Origin: Pseudomonadota bacterium
GTDB lineage: Bacteria > Pseudomonadota > Gammaproteobacteria > Steroidobacterales > Steroidobacteraceae
Reading direction: 5' to 3'
Assembly: GCA_025355245.1 (NCBI GenBank)
Contig: JANXZZ010000302.1
Coordinates: forward strand, 1-53,738
Length of the DNA stretch: 53,738 bases
Part shown: positions 10,338 through 17,574 of the stretch, one piece after another
How the letters are laid out: the number at the start of each line of letters is the position of its first letter
Position numbering within the stretch: the first letter of the stretch is position 1
Notes under the pieces: generated by a model
Database searches by the model: none
What the model was told of the DNA's origin: nothing
Seen by the model: the letters and a program-made list of their open reading frames with translations, nothing else
Position numbers and translations under genes: made by a program

Positions 10338-11482
10338 GTGGCGATCTCCGCTGGGAATTCGATGTCGATGCGCAGGCCCGGCGTCGTGTTGTGGCTCGCG
10401 AAGCGTGCACGATCGCCGTACAGGACGTTCAGGCGATCGCGCGTGTTCCTGAGCCCGACGCCGCGACCGGCGCCGATGATCGTACCGCAGGCAACGCCCG
10501 GGCCGTCGTCCGCCACGTGCAGCAACAGGCGCTGGCCGATGAGCCGCGCGCCAATGTGCAGCGTCCCTCCCGTCTCGGACGGCGCGATTGCGTACTTGAG
10601 CGCGTTCTCGACCAGCGGCTGTAGCAGCAGCGACGGCACGAGGGCTTCCTGCGCGCCGGTGTCGATCGCGATGTCGAGGCGGAGGCGCGGACCGAAACGC
10701 AGCTTCTCGATGCCGAGGTACAGGTCGAGCGCCTCCAGTTCCTGCTTGAGCGTGACCTTTTTCATCGGGTCCTGATCGAGCGTGTGCCGCAGGAACGCCG
10801 ACAGCCGCGTGACCGCCTGGTTCGCCGTGTGGTTGTCGCGGTCGAGGATCAGAGTCGAGATCGCGTTCAGCGTGTTGAACAGGAAGTGTGGGTTCAGCTG
10901 GTAGCGCAGCATCTTGACCTGGGTCTCCTGCGCGAGCGCGGTCGCGCGCAGCGTCGCCTCGCGTTCGCGCTGCGCCGCTTCGTAGTAGTAGATGCCGAGG
11001 TACAGCGCCGACCAGCAGAGCAGCAGGTAGGTCGAGATCAGGGCATCCGCGAAGATCCGCGCCCAGTTCTCGAGGAGCTCACCCCACTCGTGCATCGAAA
11101 TGACGTAGCCGAGGTCGATCTCAACCCGCCAGACGAGCGCGGCGAGGTAGACGAGCACCAGAATCGTCGGCACCACGATTGCGGGCGGGCGGTCGCGCAC
11201 TTCGCGGTACGCGTAGCGCAGCAGCGAGGACAACACGAAGCCGGTGATCGCCGCGCCGATCACGACGTGGAAGTAACCGGAGAACTTGTTGGGGTTGCCC
11301 TCGACCGGATAGAAGAGCGCGACGAAGTAGTTGGCGATGAAGTACGCGCTCCAGCCGACCGCCTGCAGGAGCCAAAACGTCGCCTCACGGTTCAGCATCA
11401 GCCGGCCGAACAGCCGCGGCGGCGCATGCGCGGCGTACGCGAGCTGCGCGGCGGAGTGATGGCGGGTGACGGTCGCGACCAT
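10334..11482 (-). CDS. LytS/AlgZ-type membrane sensor histidine kinase
   Basis: Sensor kinase of 382 residues. About four membrane helices occupy residues 25-190 (for example LLQAVGWSAYFIANYFVALF and ALISTYLLLCWSALYLGIYY). The His_kinase domain follows, with the phospho-acceptor in LNPHFLFNTLNAIST. The ATPase domain holds the N-box LVENALKYAI and glycine boxes ADDGPGV and GRGVGLRNTRDRL. There is no periplasmic sensor domain of any size, so the signal is probably sensed in or near the membrane. I prefer ATG 11482, with a TAGG motif 8 bases upstream, over GTG 11488. It should phosphorylate the LytTR regulator whose TTG start overlaps its stop. Confidence 0.87.
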   Translation of the reverse strand: MVATVTRHHSAAQLAYAAHAPPRLFGRLMLNREATFWLLQAVGWSAYFIANYFVALFYPVEGNPNKFSGYFHVVIGAAITGFVLSSLLRYAYREVRDRPPAIVVPTILVLVYLAALVWRVEIDLGYVISMHEWGELLENWARIFADALISTYLLLCWSALYLGIYYYEAAQREREATLRATALAQETQVKMLRYQLNPHFLFNTLNAISTLILDRDNHTANQAVTRLSAFLRHTLDQDPMKKVTLKQELEALDLYLGIEKLRFGPRLRLDIAIDTGAQEALVPSLLLQPLVENALKYAIAPSETGGTLHIGARLIGQRLLLHVADDGPGVACGTIIGAGRGVGLRNTRDRLNVLYGDRARFASHNTTPGLRIDIEFPAEIAT

Positions 11483-11518
11483 CCTCACAGCCTAGTCGAG
11501 GCCGGACGCCGAATGGCT

Positions 11519-11527
11519 CCGTTCGAC
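11519..11527 (+). promoter_or_regulatory. Possible AlgR-type binding site
   Basis: CCGTTCGAC differs in one position from the AlgR consensus CCGTTCGTC as I recall it. It lies 37 bases upstream of the start of the kinase gene whose partner is an AlgR-like regulator, which would suit autoregulation. A nine-base near match in GC-rich DNA can occur by chance. Confidence 0.3.
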
Positions 11528-11640
11528 GTTCGCGCAGGGCGGCTCACCGCGACCGGCCGCGACGCGCGCGGCCCGGGTTCGGGCGAGTGATTCCCGCACT
11601 TGGGAATCGGGTGATTTGAGAATTTTCTCCATTTTGATTC

Positions 11641-11659
11641 GGTAACTCGCCAAGTTACC
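11641..11659. repeat. Perfect inverted repeat in the AT-rich island
   Basis: GGTAACT, five bases (CGCCA), then AGTTACC: a perfect 7-base dyad followed by AAAAA on the plus strand. It could be an operator for a dimeric regulator or a small hairpin. Nothing in the window identifies the protein that would bind it. Confidence 0.6.
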
Positions 11660-11898
11660 AAAAATATGGTCGATAAATTTACACAATATGACTGATAAAT
11701 GGGCTTTTGAGCCACTAACTTATAATTACGCACTAAGTGGAATAACTACTCATAATTTAGGCGTTAACTAAAACTACTTTGGTTTGTATTGCAGTGATAC
11801 ACGCGATAATAGACATAAAAGTGGTAATTCCTTTCGTTCATTGGCCAGTTCGGACCGCGCACTGGCATGCTCGACCTCGATTTCCGAGGATGTCGCCC

Positions 11899-12348
11899 AT
11901 GATCGGCCTGTTGCAGCGCGTCACCGAGGCCTCCGTTTCGGTGGCCGGCGAGATCGTCGGCCGGATCGGGCCGGGTCTCTTGGTCTTCCTCGGTGTCGAG
12001 CGCGCCGATACCTCCGCGGAAGCGGATCGACTGGTCGAGCGCCTCGTGACCTACCGGGTGTTCGAGGACGATGCGGGGCGCATGAACCGCAGCCTGATCG
12101 ATTGCGGGGGCGCGCTGCTGGTCGTTTCGCAGTTCACGGTCGCCGCCGAGACCCGCAGCGGCACCCGGCCGGGGTTTCACACCGCGGCACCGCCCGCGGA
12201 GGGCGAGAAGCTCTACGAGTACTTCCTGGCAGGCGCTCGTCGCCGGGTCGCGACAGTTGAGACCGGCCGCTTCGGCACAACGATGCAGGTCAGACTGGTC
12301 AACGACGGGCCGGTGACCTTCTGGCTGCAGGTCCCGCCGGGAACCTAA
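11899..12348 (+). CDS. dtd: D-aminoacyl-tRNA deacylase
   Basis: Proofreading enzyme that hydrolyses D-amino acids wrongly attached to tRNA, acting in the cytoplasm. It is 149 residues, near the family's usual 145. The signature VSQFTVAAETRSGTRPGF and the C-terminal Gly-Pro motif in NDGPVTFWLQ, which together form the active site of the dimer, are both present. Two in-frame ATGs lie close together (11890 and 11899); GAGGA sits 8 bases before the second, so I chose it. tatA begins about 100 bases downstream on the same strand. The pairing with tatABC is probably only positional. Confidence 0.93.
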   Translation: MIGLLQRVTEASVSVAGEIVGRIGPGLLVFLGVERADTSAEADRLVERLVTYRVFEDDAGRMNRSLIDCGGALLVVSQFTVAAETRSGTRPGFHTAAPPAEGEKLYEYFLAGARRRVATVETGRFGTTMQVRLVNDGPVTFWLQVPPGT

Positions 12349-12450
12349 GGGCGAATCTTTCGTTCAGACAGTGGGATAGCGCACGATCTTGGCCCCGGAG
12401 CTTTGAGTTATGATCATCAATCCCGGTTTCGCGGGCACCTGGAGACGCAC

Positions 12451-12696
12451 ATGGGTGGTTTAGGAATTCGAGAGCTGCTGGTGGTCCTCGTCATCGCGCT
12501 CGTGATCTTCGGCACGAAGAAGCTGCGCACGATCGGTGGCGACCTTGGCGCTGCGATCGGCGAGTTCAAGAAGTCGATGAACGCGGGTGAGAAGGACGCC
12601 GAGCAGAAGCCGCTCCCGCAGATCACCGGCCAGGATGCCGAGTTTTCGGCTGCCGACAAGCAGGGCGCGAAGCCCGAGCAAAAATCGAACGTTTGA
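12451..12696 (+). CDS. tatA: Twin-arginine translocase subunit TatA
   Basis: Small pore-forming subunit of the Tat system, which exports folded proteins with twin-arginine signals. It has 81 residues: a short N-terminal helix (ELLVVLVIALVIF), the FGTKKL hinge, then an amphipathic helix (GGDLGAAIGEFKKSM) and a charged tail. The ATG at 12451 follows a GGAG nine bases upstream; homology begins here, so the longer upstream frame is not used. It is first in tatA-tatB-tatC. Confidence 0.93.
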   Translation: MGGLGIRELLVVLVIALVIFGTKKLRTIGGDLGAAIGEFKKSMNAGEKDAEQKPLPQITGQDAEFSAADKQGAKPEQKSNV

Positions 12697-12737
12697 CGGG
12701 CGTTCTGCCCGGCACAGCATAACGAGCGACCGTCGAG

Positions 12738-13145
12738 GTGGGTTCCGGCGAAATTCTGGTGATCCTGCTCATCGCGCTCGTCGTGCTGGGCCCCGAGAAA
12801 CTGCCGAAGCTCGCCGCCGACATCGGACGCTGGGTCGGGCGTGCGCGCGCCATGGCGAGGCAGCTTCGCTCGCAGCTCGACCAGGAAGTTCACTTCGAGG
12901 AAGTCAGACGCGAGCAGGCCCGCGCCTCCGCCGCGACAAGTGCCGCGACGCCGACGCCGCCCGCGACGTCGAGCCCGCCGGCGCTAGGCGCTCCACCCGC
13001 CGCGACGCCGCCGCCTCACGCCGACGCGCCGACCGACGCGCCGACCGATACGTCGGCACTTCTCGAGGCGACGGCTCCCGGCCGGGATGTTGCGCCCGTG
13101 ACGCCGCCCGCCCCCGCGCAGCCGAGCCCCGATGGCCACCACTGA
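12738..13145 (+). CDS. tatB: Twin-arginine translocase subunit TatB
   Basis: Partner of TatC in recognising twin-arginine signal peptides. The N-terminal helix GSGEILVILLIALVVLGPEKLP has the glutamate and the G-P hinge typical of TatB. An amphipathic helix (AADIGRWVGRARAMARQLRSQLD) follows, then a long Pro/Ala/Thr-rich tail with a DAPT repeat. The only in-frame start after the upstream stop codon at 12720 is GTG 12738, without a good ribosome binding site. The 135-residue frame overlaps the start of tatC by 14 bases. Confidence 0.9.
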   Translation: MGSGEILVILLIALVVLGPEKLPKLAADIGRWVGRARAMARQLRSQLDQEVHFEEVRREQARASAATSAATPTPPATSSPPALGAPPAATPPPHADAPTDAPTDTSALLEATAPGRDVAPVTPPAPAQPSPDGHH

Positions 13146-13926
13146 GCCTGCAAGCGAGGGGGAGTCGCTCGCCGAAGGCACGCTGATCTCTCACCTCCTC
13201 GAGCTTCGGACGCGCCTCGTGCGTTCGGCGATCGCGGTCGCGATCGTCGCGGCGCCGTGCCTCTACTACGCGAACCAGCTGTTCACGTGGATCGCGCAGC
13301 CGCTCATGAAGACGCTGCCGAAGGGCGGCACGATGATCTCGATCAGCGTGATGGGCCCGCTGATGACGCCCTTCAAGCTCGCGCTCTACATCGCGCTCGT
13401 GCTCGCGATGCCGTACGTGCTGTTCCAGGTCTGGGCATTCATCGCACCCGGCCTCTACAAACACGAGAAACGCTTCGCGACGCCGCTGCTGGTGTCGAGC
13501 GTGATCCTTTTCTACGCGGGCATCGCCTTCGCGTACTTCGTCGTGTTCCCGCTCATGTTCGCGTTCTTCACCGCGACCGCGCCGCCCGGCGTGCAGATGA
13601 TGACGGACATGAGCCAGTACCTCGATTTCGTGCTGGTGCTGTTCCTCGCCTTCGGCCTCGCCTTCGAAATCCCGGTCGCGATCGTGCTCCTGGTGTGGAC
13701 CGGGCTCGTCAAGCTCGGCACGCTCACCTCGAACCGCGGCTACGTACTGCTTGCGGTGTTCATCCAGGCGGCGCTGATCACGCCACCGGACGTGATCTCG
13801 ATGACGGCGATGGCGCTGCCGATGTACGCGCTCTATGAGATCGGCATCGTGATGGCCCGGATCCTCGCCAAGGCTAAGCTCGAAGCACGCGCCCGCGAGG
13901 AACGCGAGAGCGAAGCCAAGCCCTAA
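13132..13926 (+). CDS. tatC: Twin-arginine translocase subunit TatC
   Basis: Polytopic receptor of the Tat system. The 264-residue protein has the conserved N-terminal SHLLELRTRLVRS with its signal-binding glutamate, six membrane helices, and the FxxWAFIAPGLYKHEKR loop. The C-terminal tail is charged (KLEARAREERESEAKP). ATG 13132 lies inside the end of tatB, so translation is coupled. With tatA and tatB directly upstream the system is complete in this window. Confidence 0.95.
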   Translation: MATTEPASEGESLAEGTLISHLLELRTRLVRSAIAVAIVAAPCLYYANQLFTWIAQPLMKTLPKGGTMISISVMGPLMTPFKLALYIALVLAMPYVLFQVWAFIAPGLYKHEKRFATPLLVSSVILFYAGIAFAYFVVFPLMFAFFTATAPPGVQMMTDMSQYLDFVLVLFLAFGLAFEIPVAIVLLVWTGLVKLGTLTSNRGYVLLAVFIQAALITPPDVISMTAMALPMYALYEIGIVMARILAKAKLEARAREERESEAKP

Positions 13927-13932
13927 GCGGCC

Positions 13933-13951
13933 GGCGCGTTGCTAGCGCGCC
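13933..13951 (+). terminator. Hairpin after tatC
   Basis: GGCGCG and CGCGCC pair around a 7-base loop just after the tatC stop. There is no T-run, so termination is only possible, not shown. Confidence 0.3.
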
Positions 13952-14014
13952 GCAACATCCGTCACACTCCGGCAACTTTTGCCGGCCCCGCATCGGGCCC
14001 AGGGTGACTGCCGA

Positions 14015-15517
14015 ATGTCCGCGACGACCCCGCCGGAACGCACCTTCTTCGGTCATCCGCGCGGCCTCGCGACCCTCTACGGCACCGAGTTCTTCGAGCG
14101 CTTCAGCTACTACGGCCTGCGTGCGCAGCTGATCCTGTTCGTGACGCTGGCGGTCGTGGACGGCGGCCTTGGCCTCAGCGAGTCGACGGGCGGGGCGATC
14201 TACGGCCTCTATACGAGTTCCGCATACCTCCTCTCCCTGCCGGGCGGCTGGATCGCCGACCGCATCCTTGGCCAGCGCCGGTGCGTGATCGTCGGCGGCG
14301 CGCTCATCTCGCTCGGCAATTTCATGCTGTGGGTTCCGGGGTCCGCGCTCCTGTTCTACTTCGGGCTCATGGTCGTCGCCTTCGGCACCGGCATGCTGAA
14401 GCCGAATGCGAGCGCAATGGTTGGCGAGCTCTACCAGGGGCAGCCCGGCGCGCGGCGCGACGCGGCGTTCTCGATCTTCTATATGGGCATCAACATGGGA
14501 GCCACGCTCGGCGCGATCATCGCCGGCGGGATCGGCGAGACGCTGGGCTACCGTTGGGGCTTCTTCACTGCCGGGGCCGCCATGCTGCTCGGCCTCCTTT
14601 GGTTCCGTTCGAGCGGCAAGTGGCTCGGGCCCGTCGGCCTCGTTGCGACGGGGACCTCGGCCGAGGAGCGGCGACGCAACGTCCGCTGGCTGCTCGCGGG
14701 CGTGCTGCTGCTCATCGCAGGCGTCGCGACCGTCGCCTCGGGCACCGTCAAGGCGAGCGCGAGCGACCTCGCGACCTGGTCGTTCTCGTTCATGGTCACG
14801 CTCGCGGTGCTCTTCTTCGGCGGGGTGCTCCTGTTCGGCCGCCTCGATGCGCCAGCGCGCAAGCGCGTCTGGGTCATCATCGTGTTCTTCCTCTGCGGTG
14901 CGCTCTTCTTCGCGGGCTACGAGCAGGCGGGAAGCACTCTCAACCTGTTCGCACGCGACCTCACCGACCGGTCGCTCTTCGGAAGCCTCTTCACGGCGCA
15001 CGAGCACCCGGCCGCGTGGTATCAGTCGGTTCCGTCGATCTACGTGATCATCCTGTCGCCGTTCTTCGCGTGGCTGTGGATCGCGCTCGGCCGACGCAAC
15101 CTAGACCCGTCGGCGCCCCTCAAGTTCGGGATTGGCCTCGCGCTCCTCGGGGTCGGCTTCGCGGTGTTGATCCTCGCCGCGAACCTGATCATCGCCGGGG
15201 GCGGCAAGGTCGGCCCGCAGTGGCTGCTCCTGACCTACCTCTTTCACACCTTCGGCGAGCTGTGCCTGAGCCCCATCGGACTTTCAAACGTGACGAAGCT
15301 CGCCCCGCCGCGCTACGTGAGCCAGATGATGGGCATGTGGTTCCTCGGCACCGCGATGGGAAACCTCGCCGCCGGCCTCATCGGCGGACGGATCGGGAGC
15401 GCGGTGGCGACGATGCCCGCCGAGTTCACGCACATGGCGCTCTATGGCATCGGCGCCGGCGTCCTGATGATGCTGCTGTCCCCCGTATTCCGTCGCTGGA
15501 TGGGCGGCATCCACTAA
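14015..15517 (+). CDS. Proton-dependent oligopeptide transporter (POT/PTR family)
   Basis: Inner-membrane proton symporter for di- and tripeptides. It carries the PTR signature ExxERFxYY early on (TEFFERFSYYGLRAQLILF), essential for proton coupling in the family, and the second signature region near residue 145-160 (FYMGINMGATLG). About 12-14 helices are visible over 500 residues. ATG 14015 is chosen because the family homology begins a few residues later (FFGHPRGLATLYGTEFFE). An OPT-family transporter follows 22 bases downstream on the same strand, so the two may share a transcript dedicated to peptide uptake. Confidence 0.9.
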   Translation: MSATTPPERTFFGHPRGLATLYGTEFFERFSYYGLRAQLILFVTLAVVDGGLGLSESTGGAIYGLYTSSAYLLSLPGGWIADRILGQRRCVIVGGALISLGNFMLWVPGSALLFYFGLMVVAFGTGMLKPNASAMVGELYQGQPGARRDAAFSIFYMGINMGATLGAIIAGGIGETLGYRWGFFTAGAAMLLGLLWFRSSGKWLGPVGLVATGTSAEERRRNVRWLLAGVLLLIAGVATVASGTVKASASDLATWSFSFMVTLAVLFFGGVLLFGRLDAPARKRVWVIIVFFLCGALFFAGYEQAGSTLNLFARDLTDRSLFGSLFTAHEHPAAWYQSVPSIYVIILSPFFAWLWIALGRRNLDPSAPLKFGIGLALLGVGFAVLILAANLIIAGGGKVGPQWLLLTYLFHTFGELCLSPIGLSNVTKLAPPRYVSQMMGMWFLGTAMGNLAAGLIGGRIGSAVATMPAEFTHMALYGIGAGVLMMLLSPVFRRWMGGIH

Positions 15518-15539
15518 CGACCCCGCTGGAGCAATGATC

Positions 15540-17474
15540 ATGGACGATACCCCGCAGCTGAGCGTGCGAGCAGTTCTCCTGTCGATCGCACTGACCGTCG
15601 TGCTGGCGGCCGCGAACGCGTACCTCGGCCTCTTCGCGGGCCTCACCGTCGCGACCGCGATCCCGGCCGCCGTCGTCTCGATGGGCGTGCTGCGCCTGCT
15701 CGGTCGCAGCAGCATCCTCGAGAACAACATCGTCGCAACCGGCGCATCCGCGGGGTCCTCGATCGCGGCGGGCCCGGTGTTCACGATGCCCGCGCTGGTG
15801 ATCCTCGGCCACTGGAGCAGCTTCCCGTACTGGTGGGTGTTCACGATCATCGGGCTCGGCGGCCTCCTCGGCGTGCTCTTCTCCGTACCGCTGCGCCGCA
15901 CGCTGATCATCGACCAGGACCTGCAGTTCCCCGAGGGCGTCGCGACCGCCGAACTCCTCAGGGCCTCGAGCGATGCGAGCGGTGGCGCGCGACTCCTCGG
16001 CCTCGCCGCGCTCGCGGGCGCCGTGTTCAAGATCCTGATGTCGGGCGTCAAGGTGGTCGCTGAGTCGTTCACGCTCGCCGGCTACGTCGGCCAGCGCGGC
16101 ATCGCCTACCTCGGCATCAACCTCTCGCCCGCGCTCCTCGGCGTCGGCTACATCGTCGGCCTCAACATCGGCCTCGTGATGGTCGCGGGCGGCCTGATCG
16201 CGTGGTGGCTTTTCATCCCGACCTACAACAGCTTCTTCTTCGACCACGACCCGGCTCTCGCCACCGCGCTCGCGGGCCTCAATGCGGAGGATGCGGCGGG
16301 CCTCATCTGGACGCGCAAGGTGCGCTACATCGGCGTCGGCGCGATGCTGGTCGGCGGCCTGTGGGCGCTGTGGACGCTGCGCGCCTCGCTCCTGTCCGGG
16401 ATTCGCAGCGGCCTCAGTGCCAAGGAGACGAGTTCCGCGGTTCCCGACACCGAGCGCGACCTGCCGATGCCGTTCATCCTCGCCGGCATCGTGCTGTTCG
16501 TGATTCCGCTGTTCGTGCTTTACGACCTCGTCGTCCAGAACTTCAGCATCGCCGCGACTATGGCGGTGATCATGGTGGTGGCGGGCTTCATCTTCTCGTC
16601 CGTCAGCGGCTACATGGCGGGCCTGGTGGGCTCCTCGAACAACCCGGTTTCCGGGATCACGATCTCGACGATCCTGTTCGCGTCACTCGTGCTCCTGCTC
16701 TTTCTCGGGCACGGCAGCCTCGTGGGCCCGGTCGCCGCGATCCTGATCGGCGCGGTCACCTGCAGCGCCGCAGCGGTTGCCGGCGACAACCTCCAGGACC
16801 TCAAGGCGGGGCGCCTGCTCGGCGCGACGCCGTGGCGCCAGCAGGTCATGCTCGCGATCGGCGCGATCGCGGGAGCGGCGATCATGGCGCCGGTTCTCAA
16901 CCTGCTGCTGCAGGCCTACGGCATCGGCACGCCTGCGCACGCCGGCGTCAAGGCGCTGACGGCGCCGCAGGCGACACTGATGGCGGCGGTCGCCAAGGGA
17001 ATCTTCGTCGGCGGATTGCCGTGGGACATGATCGGCCTCGGCGCGCTCGTCGGCGCACTCGTCATCTGTTTCGATCTCTTCCTGGCGCGCAGCGGCAGTC
17101 GCTGGCGGACGCCCGTGCTCGCGGTTGCCGTCGGCATCTACCTGCCGCTCGAGTACACGAGCCCGATCTTCCTCGGCGGCCTGCTCGCGGAGATCGTCGA
17201 TCGTTGGCACGCGCGTCACAGCCGGGGCAAGGATCCCGAGCTCCTGCGGCGCGGCGGTCTGCTGTTCGCCTCCGGCCTCATCGCGGGCGAGGCCATTGTC
17301 GGCGTGCTGCTCGCGATCCCGATCGTTCTCTCCGGCGACGTCGACGTGCTCGCACTGCCAACGATGCTGCGCTTTCAGCTGCCGGTCAGCATGTGGGTCG
17401 GCCTGGTTGGCTTCGGTTTGATCGCGGTTTTCCTTTATCGCAGTGCGATCGGCGCGAAAGCCGGAAAGCGCTGA
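15540..17474 (+). CDS. OPT-family oligopeptide transporter
   Basis: Large polytopic transporter of 644 residues with about 14-16 helices. Family landmarks are visible: ANAYLGLFAGLTVATAIPAA near the start, ATGASAGSSIAAGPVFTMPA, SGYMAGLVGSSNNPVSGITI mid-protein, and AGDNLQDLKAGRLLGATPW. OPT members import oligopeptides or metal-chelating peptides. Two ATGs lie at 15534 and 15540; the GGAG at 15528 suits the second (8 bases). It lies directly after a POT peptide transporter. Substrate is not deducible from sequence alone. Confidence 0.88.
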   Translation: MDDTPQLSVRAVLLSIALTVVLAAANAYLGLFAGLTVATAIPAAVVSMGVLRLLGRSSILENNIVATGASAGSSIAAGPVFTMPALVILGHWSSFPYWWVFTIIGLGGLLGVLFSVPLRRTLIIDQDLQFPEGVATAELLRASSDASGGARLLGLAALAGAVFKILMSGVKVVAESFTLAGYVGQRGIAYLGINLSPALLGVGYIVGLNIGLVMVAGGLIAWWLFIPTYNSFFFDHDPALATALAGLNAEDAAGLIWTRKVRYIGVGAMLVGGLWALWTLRASLLSGIRSGLSAKETSSAVPDTERDLPMPFILAGIVLFVIPLFVLYDLVVQNFSIAATMAVIMVVAGFIFSSVSGYMAGLVGSSNNPVSGITISTILFASLVLLLFLGHGSLVGPVAAILIGAVTCSAAAVAGDNLQDLKAGRLLGATPWRQQVMLAIGAIAGAAIMAPVLNLLLQAYGIGTPAHAGVKALTAPQATLMAAVAKGIFVGGLPWDMIGLGALVGALVICFDLFLARSGSRWRTPVLAVAVGIYLPLEYTSPIFLGGLLAEIVDRWHARHSRGKDPELLRRGGLLFASGLIAGEAIVGVLLAIPIVLSGDVDVLALPTMLRFQLPVSMWVGLVGFGLIAVFLYRSAIGAKAGKR

Positions 17475-17574
17475 CAAAACTTTGCGGCGCTGTCGCTTGC
17501 CGAAGACGCTCGCAGGGTCATCCCGGTAGCCACGCCGGCGTTAGGCTATCCCTCCACTTCGCGAGGGCTTCGTC

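Larger units (their letters stand above)
11489..11898 (+). other. Intergenic region with AT-rich core between the kinase and dtd genes
   Basis: 410 bases between divergent genes, the longest non-coding stretch in the window. From about 11590 to 11850 the base composition changes sharply: by hand count 11641-11700 is 32% GC and 11701-11760 is 35%, whereas the flanking genes are near 65-70%. It holds an inverted repeat (11641-11659), a second imperfect one (CCACT at 11712 and AGTGG at 11736), and TATAAT at 11721. Small open frames here show no recognisable protein. It probably carries promoters for both flanking units; I see no RNA gene. Confidence 0.75.

Noticed and set aside
11485..12180. Small minus-strand frames in and beside the AT-rich island (82 and 138 codons)
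   Set aside because: No domain, no ribosome binding site of note, and one runs antisense through dtd. Not supported as genes.
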